Assembly (NCBI GenBank): GCA_024235795.1 | Contig: JACKLR010000001.1 | Span: forward strand, 558,001 to 622,000 | DNA: 64,000 bases | Reading direction: 5' to 3' | Source of the DNA: Burkholderiales bacterium | GTDB taxonomy: Bacteria > Pseudomonadota > Gammaproteobacteria > Burkholderiales > Nitrosomonadaceae | Shown: piece by piece, positions 27,052 through 37,509 of the stretch | Position numbering within the stretch: position 1 is the stretch's first letter | Layout: each line of letters opens with the position of its first letter | Notes under the pieces: model-generated | What the model was told of the DNA's origin: nothing | Seen by the model: the letters and a program-made list of their open reading frames with translations, nothing else | Database searches by the model: none | Made by a program: the position numbers and the translations under genes

Positions 27052-28974
27052 TTATTTTTTAATTGAGTCACAGTTTAGGATCTTGTCTTGAAAGTACAAA
27101 CAGGTTTTATTTCTTCCTGTATTCTTGGCCATGTAAAGCGCCTTATCAGCAGCACTCAACAAATCATCTTGGATTTTCATTTTTGCATCTTTTTTGGCAA
27201 CACCGACACTGACAGTCACTTGAATAGAAGATCCGCTGCAATTGATTTGTAACGCAGCAATATGTTTTCGAAGCCTTTCAGCAAACACAACTATAGATTT
27301 TGTGTCATCACCTGTATTCTGAGAAATAACCATAAATTCTTCTCCACCCACCCGGTAAAATGTATCACTATTACGCGCTGATGTTTGAAGTGCTGATGCA
27401 ATTTTTTTAAGTACTTGATCACCTGCAGCATGGCCATACGTGTCATTAACTTTTTTGAAAAAATCGACATCTATTAACATAACATATAAAGCCTGGTTAG
27501 AACGGTTCGCATTACTCCATGCTTTCATCAATGCATCTGTGCCTGCGCGCCGGTTGGGCAATTCTGTTAGCGTGTCAGTTAATGCCAAGTACTCTAATTT
27601 GCGATTAGTGACAGCCAATTCAGCGGCAAAACGTTTGAGTTGCTCGCGATCACGTTCCCATGATTCCTGCAATTTTTGATAGTGCCAGGCGGCACGTAAT
27701 CGGGCACGAAAAGCACGAACATTAATTGGCTTTATGACATAATCGTCTACGCCAGCATTAAACGCCTCAATGATTTCATCCTCTTCTTCAAGACAAGTCA
27801 ACATAATAATATATAAACTCTGTCCCCATTCTGTTGCACGCAGCGATTTCGTCAGTTTAAGTCCATCCATAACTGGCATGAGCCAATCAGTTATCACCAC
27901 GTGCGGCGTGACTTCCATTGCTAAAGACAATGCCTGCTCGCCATTATTTGCCTTGTAGACAGTATGGCCGAGACTGCCTGACAGTACCCCTTCCATATAT
28001 ACAAGATTGGTTGGATCATCATCCACCACAAGCACGCGAAGTGAAATGGCATCTTCGGCATTTCCCGTTCGCGGGGCGGGCGCATTAACCATTTTATCAA
28101 ATGGCGGCAGTTTAATCGCCGGTATCTTGAGTAATTCACACCATGCTTGCCATTCATCCATCACTTGATCGATAAATGCACCAAACAGTTCAGTATCAAG
28201 ACTTAATTTTCCACCAAGAAACACAAGTTTTGGAACTTGTTTATCACGATCCGATTGCGTACTTACACCAAAGTCCGCTATTTGCTTGGCCATGCTAAAT
28301 AAATGAAGAATCTGATGTGGACGTGAGTCTTCAGCAAAATCAGATTCATTGGGCATTTCATGATAATAAATGGCTTCCACCATAATCCGGGGAATGCCAA
28401 AATTGATCATTAACGCAGCTGTTAATTCATTGTGATCCGTTTGCAAATACTGTTTCTCTAAATCAATTAGAGATGTGTCAGGTGTTTTTTGCTCCAGCAA
28501 TTCGGTATATTTTTCAGGATAAACAGTTGCCAATGTCAAACAACCGATTCGCGCCATCAAACCACAGGTAAATAATTCATCTACCGGGCATAGTTGTCTT
28601 GATTTACCTAAATTTTGTGCCGCAATCGCCATGAGCAATGAATGTGACCAGAATTTTTGGTAGTCAAACCCTTGACATGCACCATGGTGAAATTGATCAA
28701 TCAACGAAAACCCTAGCGCCAACTGCTTAACCACATTCAGGCCGAGATAGGAAACAGCATCAGAAACAGATAAAATGGCACGCGATCTTTGATGTGACGT
28801 GTTGGCTTTTTTAATTAGACGGCTTGAAAGCGCTGGATCGGTTTTAATGAGTTTGGTTATCTCATTGGTAGTAACATCTTCTCTCTGACAAATTTCCAGT
28901 AATGCGAGCGCTACTCCTCTTGGCGTAGGCAATAGTGCATTGATTTTAAGATGGTCAATATCTACTATTTTCAT
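27052..28974 (-). CDS. HDOD-REC-GGDEF signalling protein
   Basis: 640 aa. Domain order: HDOD (about 10-200, with TDPALSSRLIKKAN), a linker, a receiver domain (about 325-440; LRVLVVDDDPTN, phospho-acceptor Asp in VVITDWLMPVMDG), a short coiled coil, and a diguanylate cyclase domain with an intact GGEEF signature (YRVGGEEFMVIS). Predicted to make c-di-GMP under control of phosphotransfer, probably from the hybrid kinase encoded two genes upstream. Its ATG overlaps the preceding gene by 20 bp. Confidence 0.93.
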   Translation of the reverse strand: MKIVDIDHLKINALLPTPRGVALALLEICQREDVTTNEITKLIKTDPALSSRLIKKANTSHQRSRAILSVSDAVSYLGLNVVKQLALGFSLIDQFHHGACQGFDYQKFWSHSLLMAIAAQNLGKSRQLCPVDELFTCGLMARIGCLTLATVYPEKYTELLEQKTPDTSLIDLEKQYLQTDHNELTAALMINFGIPRIMVEAIYYHEMPNESDFAEDSRPHQILHLFSMAKQIADFGVSTQSDRDKQVPKLVFLGGKLSLDTELFGAFIDQVMDEWQAWCELLKIPAIKLPPFDKMVNAPAPRTGNAEDAISLRVLVVDDDPTNLVYMEGVLSGSLGHTVYKANNGEQALSLAMEVTPHVVITDWLMPVMDGLKLTKSLRATEWGQSLYIIMLTCLEEEDEIIEAFNAGVDDYVIKPINVRAFRARLRAAWHYQKLQESWERDREQLKRFAAELAVTNRKLEYLALTDTLTELPNRRAGTDALMKAWSNANRSNQALYVMLIDVDFFKKVNDTYGHAAGDQVLKKIASALQTSARNSDTFYRVGGEEFMVISQNTGDDTKSIVVFAERLRKHIAALQINCSGSSIQVTVSVGVAKKDAKMKIQDDLLSAADKALYMAKNTGRNKTCLYFQDKILNCDSIKK

Positions 28975-31084
28975 GTACTACTTCATTTAATTCGGTTGCT
29001 CGTAATGGCCAATGCCTATTTAAGAGTGAATAAATTTCTTTTGAATGAATAGGCTTACTGAAGTAATTGCCCTGCAGATAGTCGCACCCCAAGCTTTTCA
29101 GGATCTCTGCTTGATTTAATTTTTCAATCCCCTCTGCTGTAACGGTGAAGTTTAAATTTTTAGATAAAGTAATAATTGAACGAACTATGGCAAGGCTATT
29201 TTTATCTTCTAGCATTTCACTGATAAAGGTTTTATCGACTTTAATGTCGTTTACTGGCAATTGTTTTAAATAACTCATGGAAGAATAACCCGTACCAAAA
29301 TCATCAAGTGCGATATGTAAGCCACAATCGCGTAATACCTTAAGTTTTTCTTGCGCTTCATCAATACAATTCATTAAGGTACTCTCTGTAACTTCCAAAG
29401 TAAGCCTGTTTGGCGGCAAACCGGTTTCAGTCAAAATTCCGAGCACACATTTAACTAGATCAGGGTCTTTAAATTGAATAGGAGAAAGATTGATCGCCAT
29501 GTGCAAAACAACGCCATCCTTTTCCCACTGTACTGCTTCAGCGCATGCCGTTCGTAAAACCCATTCTCCTATAGGAATAATTAAGCCATTTTCTTCAGCC
29601 ATTGGAATAAACTCGTCTGGAGAAACAAGTCCGCGTTCGGGATGCTCCCAGCGGATCAGTGCCTCAACCGATTGAATTCTTTCGCTTACAATTTTGAGTT
29701 GGGGTTGATAGACAAGTTGAAACTCGTTGTTCAGCAGCGCATTACGAAGATCATTTTCAAGAACAAGTCTTTTCTCTGCCTGTTGCGTCAAAAAACTATT
29801 ATAGAATTGGCTATTATCCCTGCCCTCATTTTTTGCGTGATACATGGCGGTATCCGCATACTTTAACAAGGTTTCTGCATCATTCCCATCGTTAGGACAC
29901 AGTGCAATGCCTATGCTCATAGTCAACACAACATCCCGACTCTCAAGATTAAACGGGTGACGCATGATTTCTTGAATTCGATGCGCCATAATCAAGGCAT
30001 CTTCCTCGCGTTGCAGATTTGGAATGATCAGAGCAAACTCATCGCCGCCAAGACGAGCAAATGCAAACTCAAGGGGTAATGCACTTTGACTCTTTTGTAG
30101 TAATCCAGAATTCGCAATACAGTCTATCAGTCGCTTTGCGGTAACTTGAAGGATTTCATCGCCAGTATTGTGCCCCATTGTTTCATTAATACTTTTAAAT
30201 CCGTCAATGTCCATAAGAAGCACTGCAAGTGTGCCGCCATTATCTTTAGCAAGAATGATTTCACGCTTTAACCGTTCTGATAAAAATTTACGATTGGGCA
30301 GTCCCGTAAGATTATCAAAATTGGCAAGACGGAATATTTTACATTCCGATTCCTTACGCTCGGTTATGTCACGTATTAAGCAAAGCGTTTCTTGAGATTT
30401 TATGGATACAATTCTGGCTTCATGATTTCTTGTTTTTCCATCTACCTGCAGATCGTATTCGAAATGTTCTACTTTGCCGTTATTACGTGCGCGCTGCATA
30501 TAATAAAAATAAACTTTGGCGATATCTTCTCGAAAAAACTGATCAATCGTTCGTCCGCATTTCAGTGACTGTAAAATTGAGTTTTCCGGGTATCCACACA
30601 CCCTCACAACGCTGCCTCTGTCATTGAGAATAAACATGGCATCAGGAATGGCACTAAAAATTGCTGTATTGCGTGCATTAACGGTTTTTAGTTCGAGCAG
30701 ATTCAAATACGCACGTTTAAGATACAGAACACGATAACCGATTAAATTCCAGTTGATGGGTTTTGCAATAAAATCTGTGGCACCAACATCAAAGGCATGG
30801 TCTATGGATTCCACATCATCCATTCCTGTTACCATGATAATGGGCAGTTCATTTCCTTTTTTCTTTCGAAGACGTGAGCATACTTTATAGCCGTCCAATA
30901 ACGGCATATCCACATCAAGCATAACCATATCGTACGTAGATTCATCAAACAAACGAATAGCCTCTTCCCCATTGCATGCCAGTGTCACACTGAAACCTGC
31001 TTGCTCAAGTGCTGCTTGCATAAGAAGTCTGATGGTCGCGTCATCATCAGCAACCAGAATTTTAAAAAGCTCTGTTTTTATCAT
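28955..31084 (-). CDS. REC-PAS-GGDEF-EAL c-di-GMP signalling protein
   Basis: 709 aa. N-terminal receiver (LVADDDATIRLLMQAA; acceptor Asp in MVMLDVDMPLLDGYKV), a PAS domain (about 140-250), GGDEF with intact motif (ARLGGDEFALII) and EAL with intact motif (VEALIRWEHP) and ALDDFGTGYSSM. Both catalytic signatures look active, so it could make or degrade c-di-GMP depending on phosphorylation. Overlaps its upstream neighbour by 23 bp and its downstream neighbour by 20 bp, indicating one transcript. Confidence 0.94.
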   Translation of the reverse strand: MIKTELFKILVADDDATIRLLMQAALEQAGFSVTLACNGEEAIRLFDESTYDMVMLDVDMPLLDGYKVCSRLRKKKGNELPIIMVTGMDDVESIDHAFDVGATDFIAKPINWNLIGYRVLYLKRAYLNLLELKTVNARNTAIFSAIPDAMFILNDRGSVVRVCGYPENSILQSLKCGRTIDQFFREDIAKVYFYYMQRARNNGKVEHFEYDLQVDGKTRNHEARIVSIKSQETLCLIRDITERKESECKIFRLANFDNLTGLPNRKFLSERLKREIILAKDNGGTLAVLLMDIDGFKSINETMGHNTGDEILQVTAKRLIDCIANSGLLQKSQSALPLEFAFARLGGDEFALIIPNLQREEDALIMAHRIQEIMRHPFNLESRDVVLTMSIGIALCPNDGNDAETLLKYADTAMYHAKNEGRDNSQFYNSFLTQQAEKRLVLENDLRNALLNNEFQLVYQPQLKIVSERIQSVEALIRWEHPERGLVSPDEFIPMAEENGLIIPIGEWVLRTACAEAVQWEKDGVVLHMAINLSPIQFKDPDLVKCVLGILTETGLPPNRLTLEVTESTLMNCIDEAQEKLKVLRDCGLHIALDDFGTGYSSMSYLKQLPVNDIKVDKTFISEMLEDKNSLAIVRSIITLSKNLNFTVTAEGIEKLNQAEILKSLGCDYLQGNYFSKPIHSKEIYSLLNRHWPLRATELNEVVHENSRY

Positions 31085-33860
31085 TCTCTAGAATTCTTAG
31101 AATCTCGGTAATGACTTGATGGTAATGCTGAAAAAAACTATCCTGCAATTTTGTTGCGCGTTCGAATTCCCCTGTTCGACCATAAGATTCCAGTTCCTTG
31201 GCCATAGCCGAGAGGTTTTCAGCCCCGACATTTGCCGAACTCGATTTTAATGTGTGCGCAGTCCTGCGTAATTCCTCCGCATCGCCATCTAAAATAGCAT
31301 GTCCAAGTTGATGCATCAGATTTTTTGAATTTTCAAGAAAAGTTCTCAGGATTTTATGTAACAATTCATTCCCATGAGACACATCAAGCTCACGAATTTG
31401 TTCAAGCTGCTTGATATTTATGACTGAAGGATCATTGGTTTTAGGATGTGTCTGCACGATATCCATCTTTTCAAAATTGTTCAGTTTGCCATTTTCATCT
31501 GATAACCAGCGAAAGATGATCTGCTTCAACTGCTCAAGTGTATATGGCTTTGATATAAAATCATTCATTCCGGCATTGATACAATTGGTGCGGTCATCTG
31601 TGGTCGCATTTGCAGTAACAGCAATAATGGGTGTACGTGCATTATTTTTGCTATTTTTGCGTATGAGTGAAGTTGTTTCAAAACCATCCATAAGCGGCAT
31701 CTGACAATCCATCAAAATAATATCGTAATCAGTTCCGGAAGCGAGCTCTAATGCTTCTTTGCCATTTTTGGCAAGTTCTGTCTCCAGACCGAGTCTGGTC
31801 AGCATGGCTATGGCCACATCCTGATTAACTGGATTGTCTTCAGCTAATAACACCTTACCGCGAGAATTCAATATGGCTGGAGGGTGTGAATCTTGCTGCC
31901 AAGCAGGACTTGCAACTGAAAAATTATGTGCGTTATTTATGACTTCAGATATTAATTCAAATAACTCTTGCTGGCGAACGGGTTTATTGACGCAGCGTAA
32001 AATACCAAGTCGGTGTCGCAGTCTTTCAACTTCGTCAGTATGACAATAGCTTGAAGTCAACAGCAGCATACGTGTTTGCGACAGATTTGCATCTGCGTGA
32101 ATTTTATCCGCTAACTGCAGTCCATTCATCCCGGGCATATTCATATCCAAAATAGCAAGCTGATATGGATTTCCGTTACTAAATGCCCGATGCATTAATT
32201 CAAGCGCCTGTTCGGCGCAGTCAGCGCAAACCACGTTCATCTGCCAGCTCTTGAGCTGCAATTCAAAAATCTCCCGGTTGGTCTCGTTATCATCAACCAC
32301 CAGGACATTGATATTCTGCAAAGCGCTTTCATTGAGCCGGCTTTGTTCGAAACTGGCTTTTTTCAGTTTGAGATTGATTGTAAATTTTGTACCACGGCCC
32401 AGCGCGCTTTCAACTGCAATCGAGCCATCCATTAATTCAATCAGGCTTTTACAAATAGTCAGTCCAAGCCCGGTTCCGCCATATTGTCGGGTGGTGGAAC
32501 CATCTGCCTGCGTAAAATGCTTAAAAATATTTTCTTGTTGCAGAGGATCGATACCCAAACCTGTATCTTCAACACTGATACTGATAACAGACTCGAACTC
32601 GGATTCATTCAGTATTCTGGTACGAACGACTATCTCTCCTTGGGAAGTGAATTTAATGGCATTACTCAGCAGATTTACAATCACCTGACGTAGTCGAAAA
32701 GAATCCCCACTGAATTGAAAAACTTTATCTGGTGGCATAAATTGGGCCGCCAGTTCCAGGCCTTTCTCATCTGCCTGTTGTGAAAACATTACAATCGTAT
32801 CTTCAATTAACTTTACCAGGGAAAAGTCAATTGTCTCTAATTGCAAATGGCCTGATTCAATTTTCGAGAAATCGAGAATATCATTTATTATGCCTAACAA
32901 ATGATGACCAGAGCGCTGAACTGTTTCTGCAAAGCGCCGCTGATCTGTGTTTAATTGACTACCAAGTAGTAAATCAATCATGCCGAGAATTCCGTTCATT
33001 GGGGTACGGATCTCATGGCTCATGGTCGCGAGAAATTCACTTTTGGCTTTACTGGATGATTCAGCTGCTTCCTTGGCAAGCACCAGCTCTTCAGTTCGAT
33101 GGGCAACTTCTTCTTCCAAATGATCCAGATGATCCGCTAGTTTCGCATCGCGCTCCTGTATAACATCAAGCATACTATTGAATCCATTGGCGAGCATATT
33201 TAGTTCCGCGATATTGCTTGGCACAGTTCTAATTGTATAGTCTGCTTTGCGCGAAATATGTCCGATAACTTTCGAGAGCTGATTTAATGGATTAAGTACC
33301 GATTTATTTAATCGCCGCAACAGAAGATGTGCGATTAACAAAGCAATAATAGCTGCAGTTATAGTAATGAAGACATGCAATAGTATTTGTTGGTAGAGTG
33401 TATGCAGGCTTATTTCCAGATAAAGGCCACCAACCAACTGGTCATTGAAGTAAATCGGCTCTGTAATTGAAATAAAGTTAAAATTCCATTGAAAGTCTTC
33501 TTTAAGAAAAACCAATAATTCCGGCGGATAACTATTACCTTTGGAATATTGTGAGAATTGGGCTTTTGCATCGTCAAACAATGCAGCGACTTGAATTTCC
33601 TTTGCATTACTGAGAGAGTGCAAAAGTGTCTCCGCTGCAGCAGTATCCTGGAACATTAAGATAGCTGTTGAGTTATCAGCCAGTAATTTTGCTGTTGAAT
33701 GACTCGTTTCTATCAAAGATAAGAAGTTGATGATAAAACTACTCAAAATAACAATCACAGCAAATAAAAAAATTGCAGTACTTTGTGTAGCAAAGCTGAT
33801 TTCTTGTAATCTGGAACGTAAAGTAGTTACATTTGGGGGCGATGGAATTTTTTTGTCCAC
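31062..33860 (-). CDS. Hybrid sensor histidine kinase, BarA-like
   Basis: 932 aa inner-membrane sensor. Two membrane spans (about 27-50 and 160-182) flank a periplasmic sensor region, then HAMP, coiled coil, HisKA with phospho-His in FLATMSHEIRTPMNG, HATPase (GTGLGLTICKSLIELM), two receivers (VLVVDDNETN with ILDMNMPGMNG, and VLLAEDNPVNQ with ILMDCQMPLMDG) and a C-terminal Hpt domain (RRTAHTLKSSSANVG). Start codon is GTG. It heads a three-gene overlapping set, and its Hpt output probably serves the two downstream receiver/GGDEF proteins. Confidence 0.94.
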   Translation of the reverse strand: MDKKIPSPPNVTTLRSRLQEISFATQSTAIFLFAVIVILSSFIINFLSLIETSHSTAKLLADNSTAILMFQDTAAAETLLHSLSNAKEIQVAALFDDAKAQFSQYSKGNSYPPELLVFLKEDFQWNFNFISITEPIYFNDQLVGGLYLEISLHTLYQQILLHVFITITAAIIALLIAHLLLRRLNKSVLNPLNQLSKVIGHISRKADYTIRTVPSNIAELNMLANGFNSMLDVIQERDAKLADHLDHLEEEVAHRTEELVLAKEAAESSSKAKSEFLATMSHEIRTPMNGILGMIDLLLGSQLNTDQRRFAETVQRSGHHLLGIINDILDFSKIESGHLQLETIDFSLVKLIEDTIVMFSQQADEKGLELAAQFMPPDKVFQFSGDSFRLRQVIVNLLSNAIKFTSQGEIVVRTRILNESEFESVISISVEDTGLGIDPLQQENIFKHFTQADGSTTRQYGGTGLGLTICKSLIELMDGSIAVESALGRGTKFTINLKLKKASFEQSRLNESALQNINVLVVDDNETNREIFELQLKSWQMNVVCADCAEQALELMHRAFSNGNPYQLAILDMNMPGMNGLQLADKIHADANLSQTRMLLLTSSYCHTDEVERLRHRLGILRCVNKPVRQQELFELISEVINNAHNFSVASPAWQQDSHPPAILNSRGKVLLAEDNPVNQDVAIAMLTRLGLETELAKNGKEALELASGTDYDIILMDCQMPLMDGFETTSLIRKNSKNNARTPIIAVTANATTDDRTNCINAGMNDFISKPYTLEQLKQIIFRWLSDENGKLNNFEKMDIVQTHPKTNDPSVINIKQLEQIRELDVSHGNELLHKILRTFLENSKNLMHQLGHAILDGDAEELRRTAHTLKSSSANVGAENLSAMAKELESYGRTGEFERATKLQDSFFQHYHQVITEILRILENDKNRAF

Positions 33861-34557
33861 TTGGATTTATGAAACCAAATAAATTGTAGTTACTCAATAA
33901 CGGATAATGTTAAAAGAAAATTGAGCAGGAATAACGCTAAAATCGACGACTAATTTTGTTCTATTCAAGCCAATTAGTGATTGGTCTGATAAGTCTGAAC
34001 ACTTTGTAAAAAGAAAAGAAAACAATAGCCGCATGAAAATCTGCCAATCTTTCCCTAAAGTACAGCTGTCATCCAGAAGATACCTGTGCGGGAATAAACG
34101 GACCAAACAGTATTTTCTAATTTAACCCAGCTTATCCATTAGCAATTTTCCAATTACGAAAACCAATCAAATCAACAATTTTTATCGAAATCTTCCGGAA
34201 GAAAAACTTGCGAATTTAAGCCGCTCTAATTTAGAGAATCCACATTATATTCAACGAGTTTCTCTAATGGCTCCCATTAGAAAACTCACCTAATGGAAAA
34301 TCTGGGTTTAAGACAAATGCTTATAGATAAAGAATGGGGTTTTAGCAAAGCGGTAGCATTCCGTACGAAAAAAAGAAGTGAAGTTAGTTTCTTTGCGCAG
34401 CAACTAACCGTTAATCCAATCGGGCTATGATGCGCCACTTGAACCTGGAAGTTCAGCAAGCAGCTTTTCGTTTACATACTGATAACGAAGCAAAAGCGAA
34501 GTGATGCAGTAGCTGACATAATTTTACTCCTTTGACTTACAGCATATTCAGAAAACT
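33861..34557. other. 697-bp intergenic region without a clear gene
   Basis: Lies between two minus-strand genes and must carry the promoter of the hybrid kinase operon. On the plus strand there are two tiny frames, 34293-34430 (45 codons) and 34430-34504 (24 codons), joined by TGATG; neither has a recognisable product and they may be a gene remnant. A short inverted repeat (CTAATGG / CCATTAG) is at 34264-34280. Confidence 0.4.
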
Positions 34558-36234
34558 TCATTGCACTTTCTGACCAATATCCGACAAATGTTTTTCAAGA
34601 TGCCTCTCAACATCTTCTTTACTAAATCCAATTTCGCTCGCCACACGATGCGCATGACTGATGCGTGAAATACCATCAATCAGCTTATGCGTCGGACCAT
34701 GTGATGCGAATTCAACTTGTACATAACGGCCAATACCTTCACTTTGCAGTCGTTCGCACAGTTCATGGTTATGGGTAACGAGTATTGAGCTTGCGCCCAA
34801 ATGATGGAATCCTTTGAGAATATATTCAGACAAGGTCATTTTTTCCTCAAAAGTAGTGCCCTCGGATAATTCATCGAGTACCACCAGACTGCGTGGTGTT
34901 GAATTGAAGAAGATTTCGCGGGTGCGTTTGAGTTCATGGCCGAAACGTCCCATCCCAGCATCGAGCTGTCCCGGATCGGGCACTTGATAATAGATATGCT
35001 CAACCGGAACAAGTTGCCCTGACGTTGCAGGAATATAACACCCCATTTGTCCAAGCAGTTGAATCTGGGCAATTGTTTTGCAGTAAGCTGTTTTCCCCCC
35101 GCTATTGGGCCCCGTAATGATCAACAGCCTGCCAACGGTATCCAGGATAATATCATTGGGAACAAAATCCGGTTTTTCTTGCACCAGCAAGGGATTTTTT
35201 GCGTTATCGACAATCAGTAAATGATGTGGTTCGTCAAGCACCTTAGGCAATATCATTTCTTCTTTCAATGTCTGCCTGTAACGGTAAAAAGACAATAATT
35301 CATCAAGAAAACCCACGGCTTCAATAGTTTTAGCCAGTTCCTGGCTTTCCTTGAATTGCCTGCGCAATGGATAAATAATTGAATCTCGATCGGATGCGCC
35401 CATAGCCAGCAAAACAATCGGAAAAACCGGTACGGTTAAGACCAAAATCCCATAGCCGATATACGACGCACCCAAATCAGGTGCCACGTATTCAAAGAAA
35501 AACATAATCAGATAAACGGCAAGGATGAAGATTAATGTCGGCACCCATTTGAAAATGGTCGGCCGGAAACGGGGTAATGGTATGAATCTTGGTTTTTCCT
35601 GCCGCGTCCTGAATTTATCATTGGCCAGAAAAACCGGCCCTTTCATCAGTTGATAAACACGCGATTGTTCGAAATCCTGTATTGTTTTGATTACAGTCTG
35701 CAAATAACTGCTCTGTATTTGCGGCAAATCCCTGGATGCCTCCACTGTATCGACAACAAACTGCGTGCCCTCTCTATATTGATGATAACCGAATCCGCCG
35801 AATTCCAGTTTTCCGGTTCGTTCGGCGGGTACGTCAGTTGTCAGTCCGCCTAAAAATTCACCGTATAACAGATACTTGAGTTCATGTTCTTTTTTGGCCC
35901 TTCGTTCGACAAAATTACTGAGTGCTTCGCGAACCTCCGTATTCGACTCAATCTCCCGCAGTGCATCCTGTTTGTGTTGCAAAACCATCGCATCCGAAAT
36001 TGGCCGTGCCAGTGAGCGAAAAAGACACATCTGCCCCATTTGTGTCTGCGTATGATTTATCTTGGAGAATAAACGCTCGGCTTCGATAGCATCATAGGTT
36101 TTGGAATCCAGGACGGTATAGTTGGCCTCCGTCGGCCGAAAATCCTCAATACTGACTGGATGCGCCCCGCTCGACAAAATAAACGGGTGACGCCAAATAA
36201 TTTCATCAAGTATGGTTTTACTGTCATTATTCAT
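34558..36234 (-). CDS. MutS-like ATPase with membrane segments
   Basis: 558 aa. The C-terminal half is a MutS-type ABC ATPase: P-loop GPNSGGKT, Walker B LVVLDELSEGTTFEEK, and the H-loop region SILVTHNHEL. The N-terminal half has the helical MutS core/lever region (AERLFSKINHTQTQMGQMCLFRSLA) but no mismatch-recognition domain I and no FYE motif. Two hydrophobic spans near residues 230-285 (TLIFILAVYLIMFFFEYV and YGILVLTVPVFPIVLLAMG) suggest a membrane anchor. It is not MutS1 or MutS2; a function in mismatch repair is doubtful. It is divergent from the efflux operon, separated by 111 bp. Confidence 0.82.
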   Translation of the reverse strand: MNNDSKTILDEIIWRHPFILSSGAHPVSIEDFRPTEANYTVLDSKTYDAIEAERLFSKINHTQTQMGQMCLFRSLARPISDAMVLQHKQDALREIESNTEVREALSNFVERRAKKEHELKYLLYGEFLGGLTTDVPAERTGKLEFGGFGYHQYREGTQFVVDTVEASRDLPQIQSSYLQTVIKTIQDFEQSRVYQLMKGPVFLANDKFRTRQEKPRFIPLPRFRPTIFKWVPTLIFILAVYLIMFFFEYVAPDLGASYIGYGILVLTVPVFPIVLLAMGASDRDSIIYPLRRQFKESQELAKTIEAVGFLDELLSFYRYRQTLKEEMILPKVLDEPHHLLIVDNAKNPLLVQEKPDFVPNDIILDTVGRLLIITGPNSGGKTAYCKTIAQIQLLGQMGCYIPATSGQLVPVEHIYYQVPDPGQLDAGMGRFGHELKRTREIFFNSTPRSLVVLDELSEGTTFEEKMTLSEYILKGFHHLGASSILVTHNHELCERLQSEGIGRYVQVEFASHGPTHKLIDGISRISHAHRVASEIGFSKEDVERHLEKHLSDIGQKVQ

Positions 36235-36345
36235 GTTTTTCTCGAATCGTGCGTAAGCCGAATGAATTGAATGTGTAAAATATCAGTTTTAAATTATAAA
36301 AATTATGACCAATAAGCCTTATTACAAAATATCCCGTACGTGATT

Positions 36346-37509
36346 ATGCAACAATCCAACAAATCATTTCGCTTTATATTATTTGGCGGCATCGCCATTC
36401 TGGTTGTTGCTGCATTCTGGTACTTTACCCGCCCCGATCCGCTGGAAGTTGAATTGGCAAAAGTGACATATGGTAATGTAGAAGCCACTGTTGTCAATAC
36501 ACGCGCCGGCACCATCAAAGCCTGTCAACGCGCCAACCTTGCGCCTACTCTGGGCGGTCAAATCGTAAAAATTCATGTGGATGAAGGCGATCATGTCGAG
36601 ATAAATCAAATTTTGGTTGAACTCTGGAATACCGATCTAACCGCGCAACGTGAGCTTGCTCAACGCCAACTCACCATGTCGCAGGAACGCCATCGCGAGG
36701 CCTGTATTCTTGCGCAAAATGCATGGCGTGAGTCGCAACGCACACAGCAACTGGTCGATCAGGGATTCATCAGTTCCCAACGCGCAGAAGATGCTGACGC
36801 CAATGCACGGGCGCGACAGGCGAGCTGCGACGCCGCGTTTGCGGATATTAAACGCGCAAATGCACAGATTCGGGTTACCGATGCAGGCCTGGAACGTACT
36901 GTTATTAAGGCGCCTTTTGCAGGTGTTATTGCCAAAATAACCGGAGAAATCGGTGAGTATGCAACACCCTCGCCACCCGGCATACCCATGCCGCCGGTGA
37001 TAGACCTGATTGACGACAGCTGTCTTTACGTAAGCGCACCGATGGATGAAGTCGATGCGCCTAAAATCAAACTGGGTCAACCGGCGCGCATCACACTGGA
37101 CGCCATGCCGCAAAAAGTTTTTCATGGCAAGGTCAGCCGTATCGCACCGTATGTCACCGAGATTGAAAAACAGGCGCGGACCGTCGATATTGAAGTCAAT
37201 TTCACTGAACCGCCTGAAAGTATATTACTCGCGGGCTATAGCGCCGATGTGGAAGTAATACTGGATAGCCGTGAGAATGTGCTGAGAATTCCGACTCAAG
37301 CGTTGCGTCAGAATAATATGGTTTATCTGCTTGGTTCCGATAATAAATTACTCGAGCAGCAACTTAAAACCGGCCTGGCGAACTGGAGTTTCACCGAGGT
37401 GATCAGCGGTCTGAAAGACGGTGATCAGGTCTTGGTTTCATTTGATCAGGATGAAATAAAACCGGGTATTGCTGTTCAACCCAGGCAAACCGATGAACCC
37501 GCATCATGA
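36346..37509 (+). CDS. HlyD/MacA-type periplasmic adaptor
   Basis: 387 aa membrane-fusion protein with an N-terminal anchor (residues 9-27), a split lipoyl/barrel-sandwich domain (PTLGGQIVKIHVDEGDHV; VIKAPFAGVIAKITGEIGE), an alpha-helical hairpin between them and a beta-barrel domain at the C-terminus. It would bridge the inner-membrane permeases to an outer-membrane channel, which is not encoded here. Start at ATG 36346; a GTG at 36340 is also in frame. Overlaps the ATPase gene by 4 bp. Confidence 0.88.
   Translation: MQQSNKSFRFILFGGIAILVVAAFWYFTRPDPLEVELAKVTYGNVEATVVNTRAGTIKACQRANLAPTLGGQIVKIHVDEGDHVEINQILVELWNTDLTAQRELAQRQLTMSQERHREACILAQNAWRESQRTQQLVDQGFISSQRAEDADANARARQASCDAAFADIKRANAQIRVTDAGLERTVIKAPFAGVIAKITGEIGEYATPSPPGIPMPPVIDLIDDSCLYVSAPMDEVDAPKIKLGQPARITLDAMPQKVFHGKVSRIAPYVTEIEKQARTVDIEVNFTEPPESILLAGYSADVEVILDSRENVLRIPTQALRQNNMVYLLGSDNKLLEQQLKTGLANWSFTEVISGLKDGDQVLVSFDQDEIKPGIAVQPRQTDEPAS

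Noticed and set aside
34293..34504. Two small coupled plus-strand frames between the kinase and MutS-like genes
   Set aside because: 45 and 24 codons with TGATG coupling, but no recognisable product or clear ribosome binding site; kept only as a note on the intergenic region.
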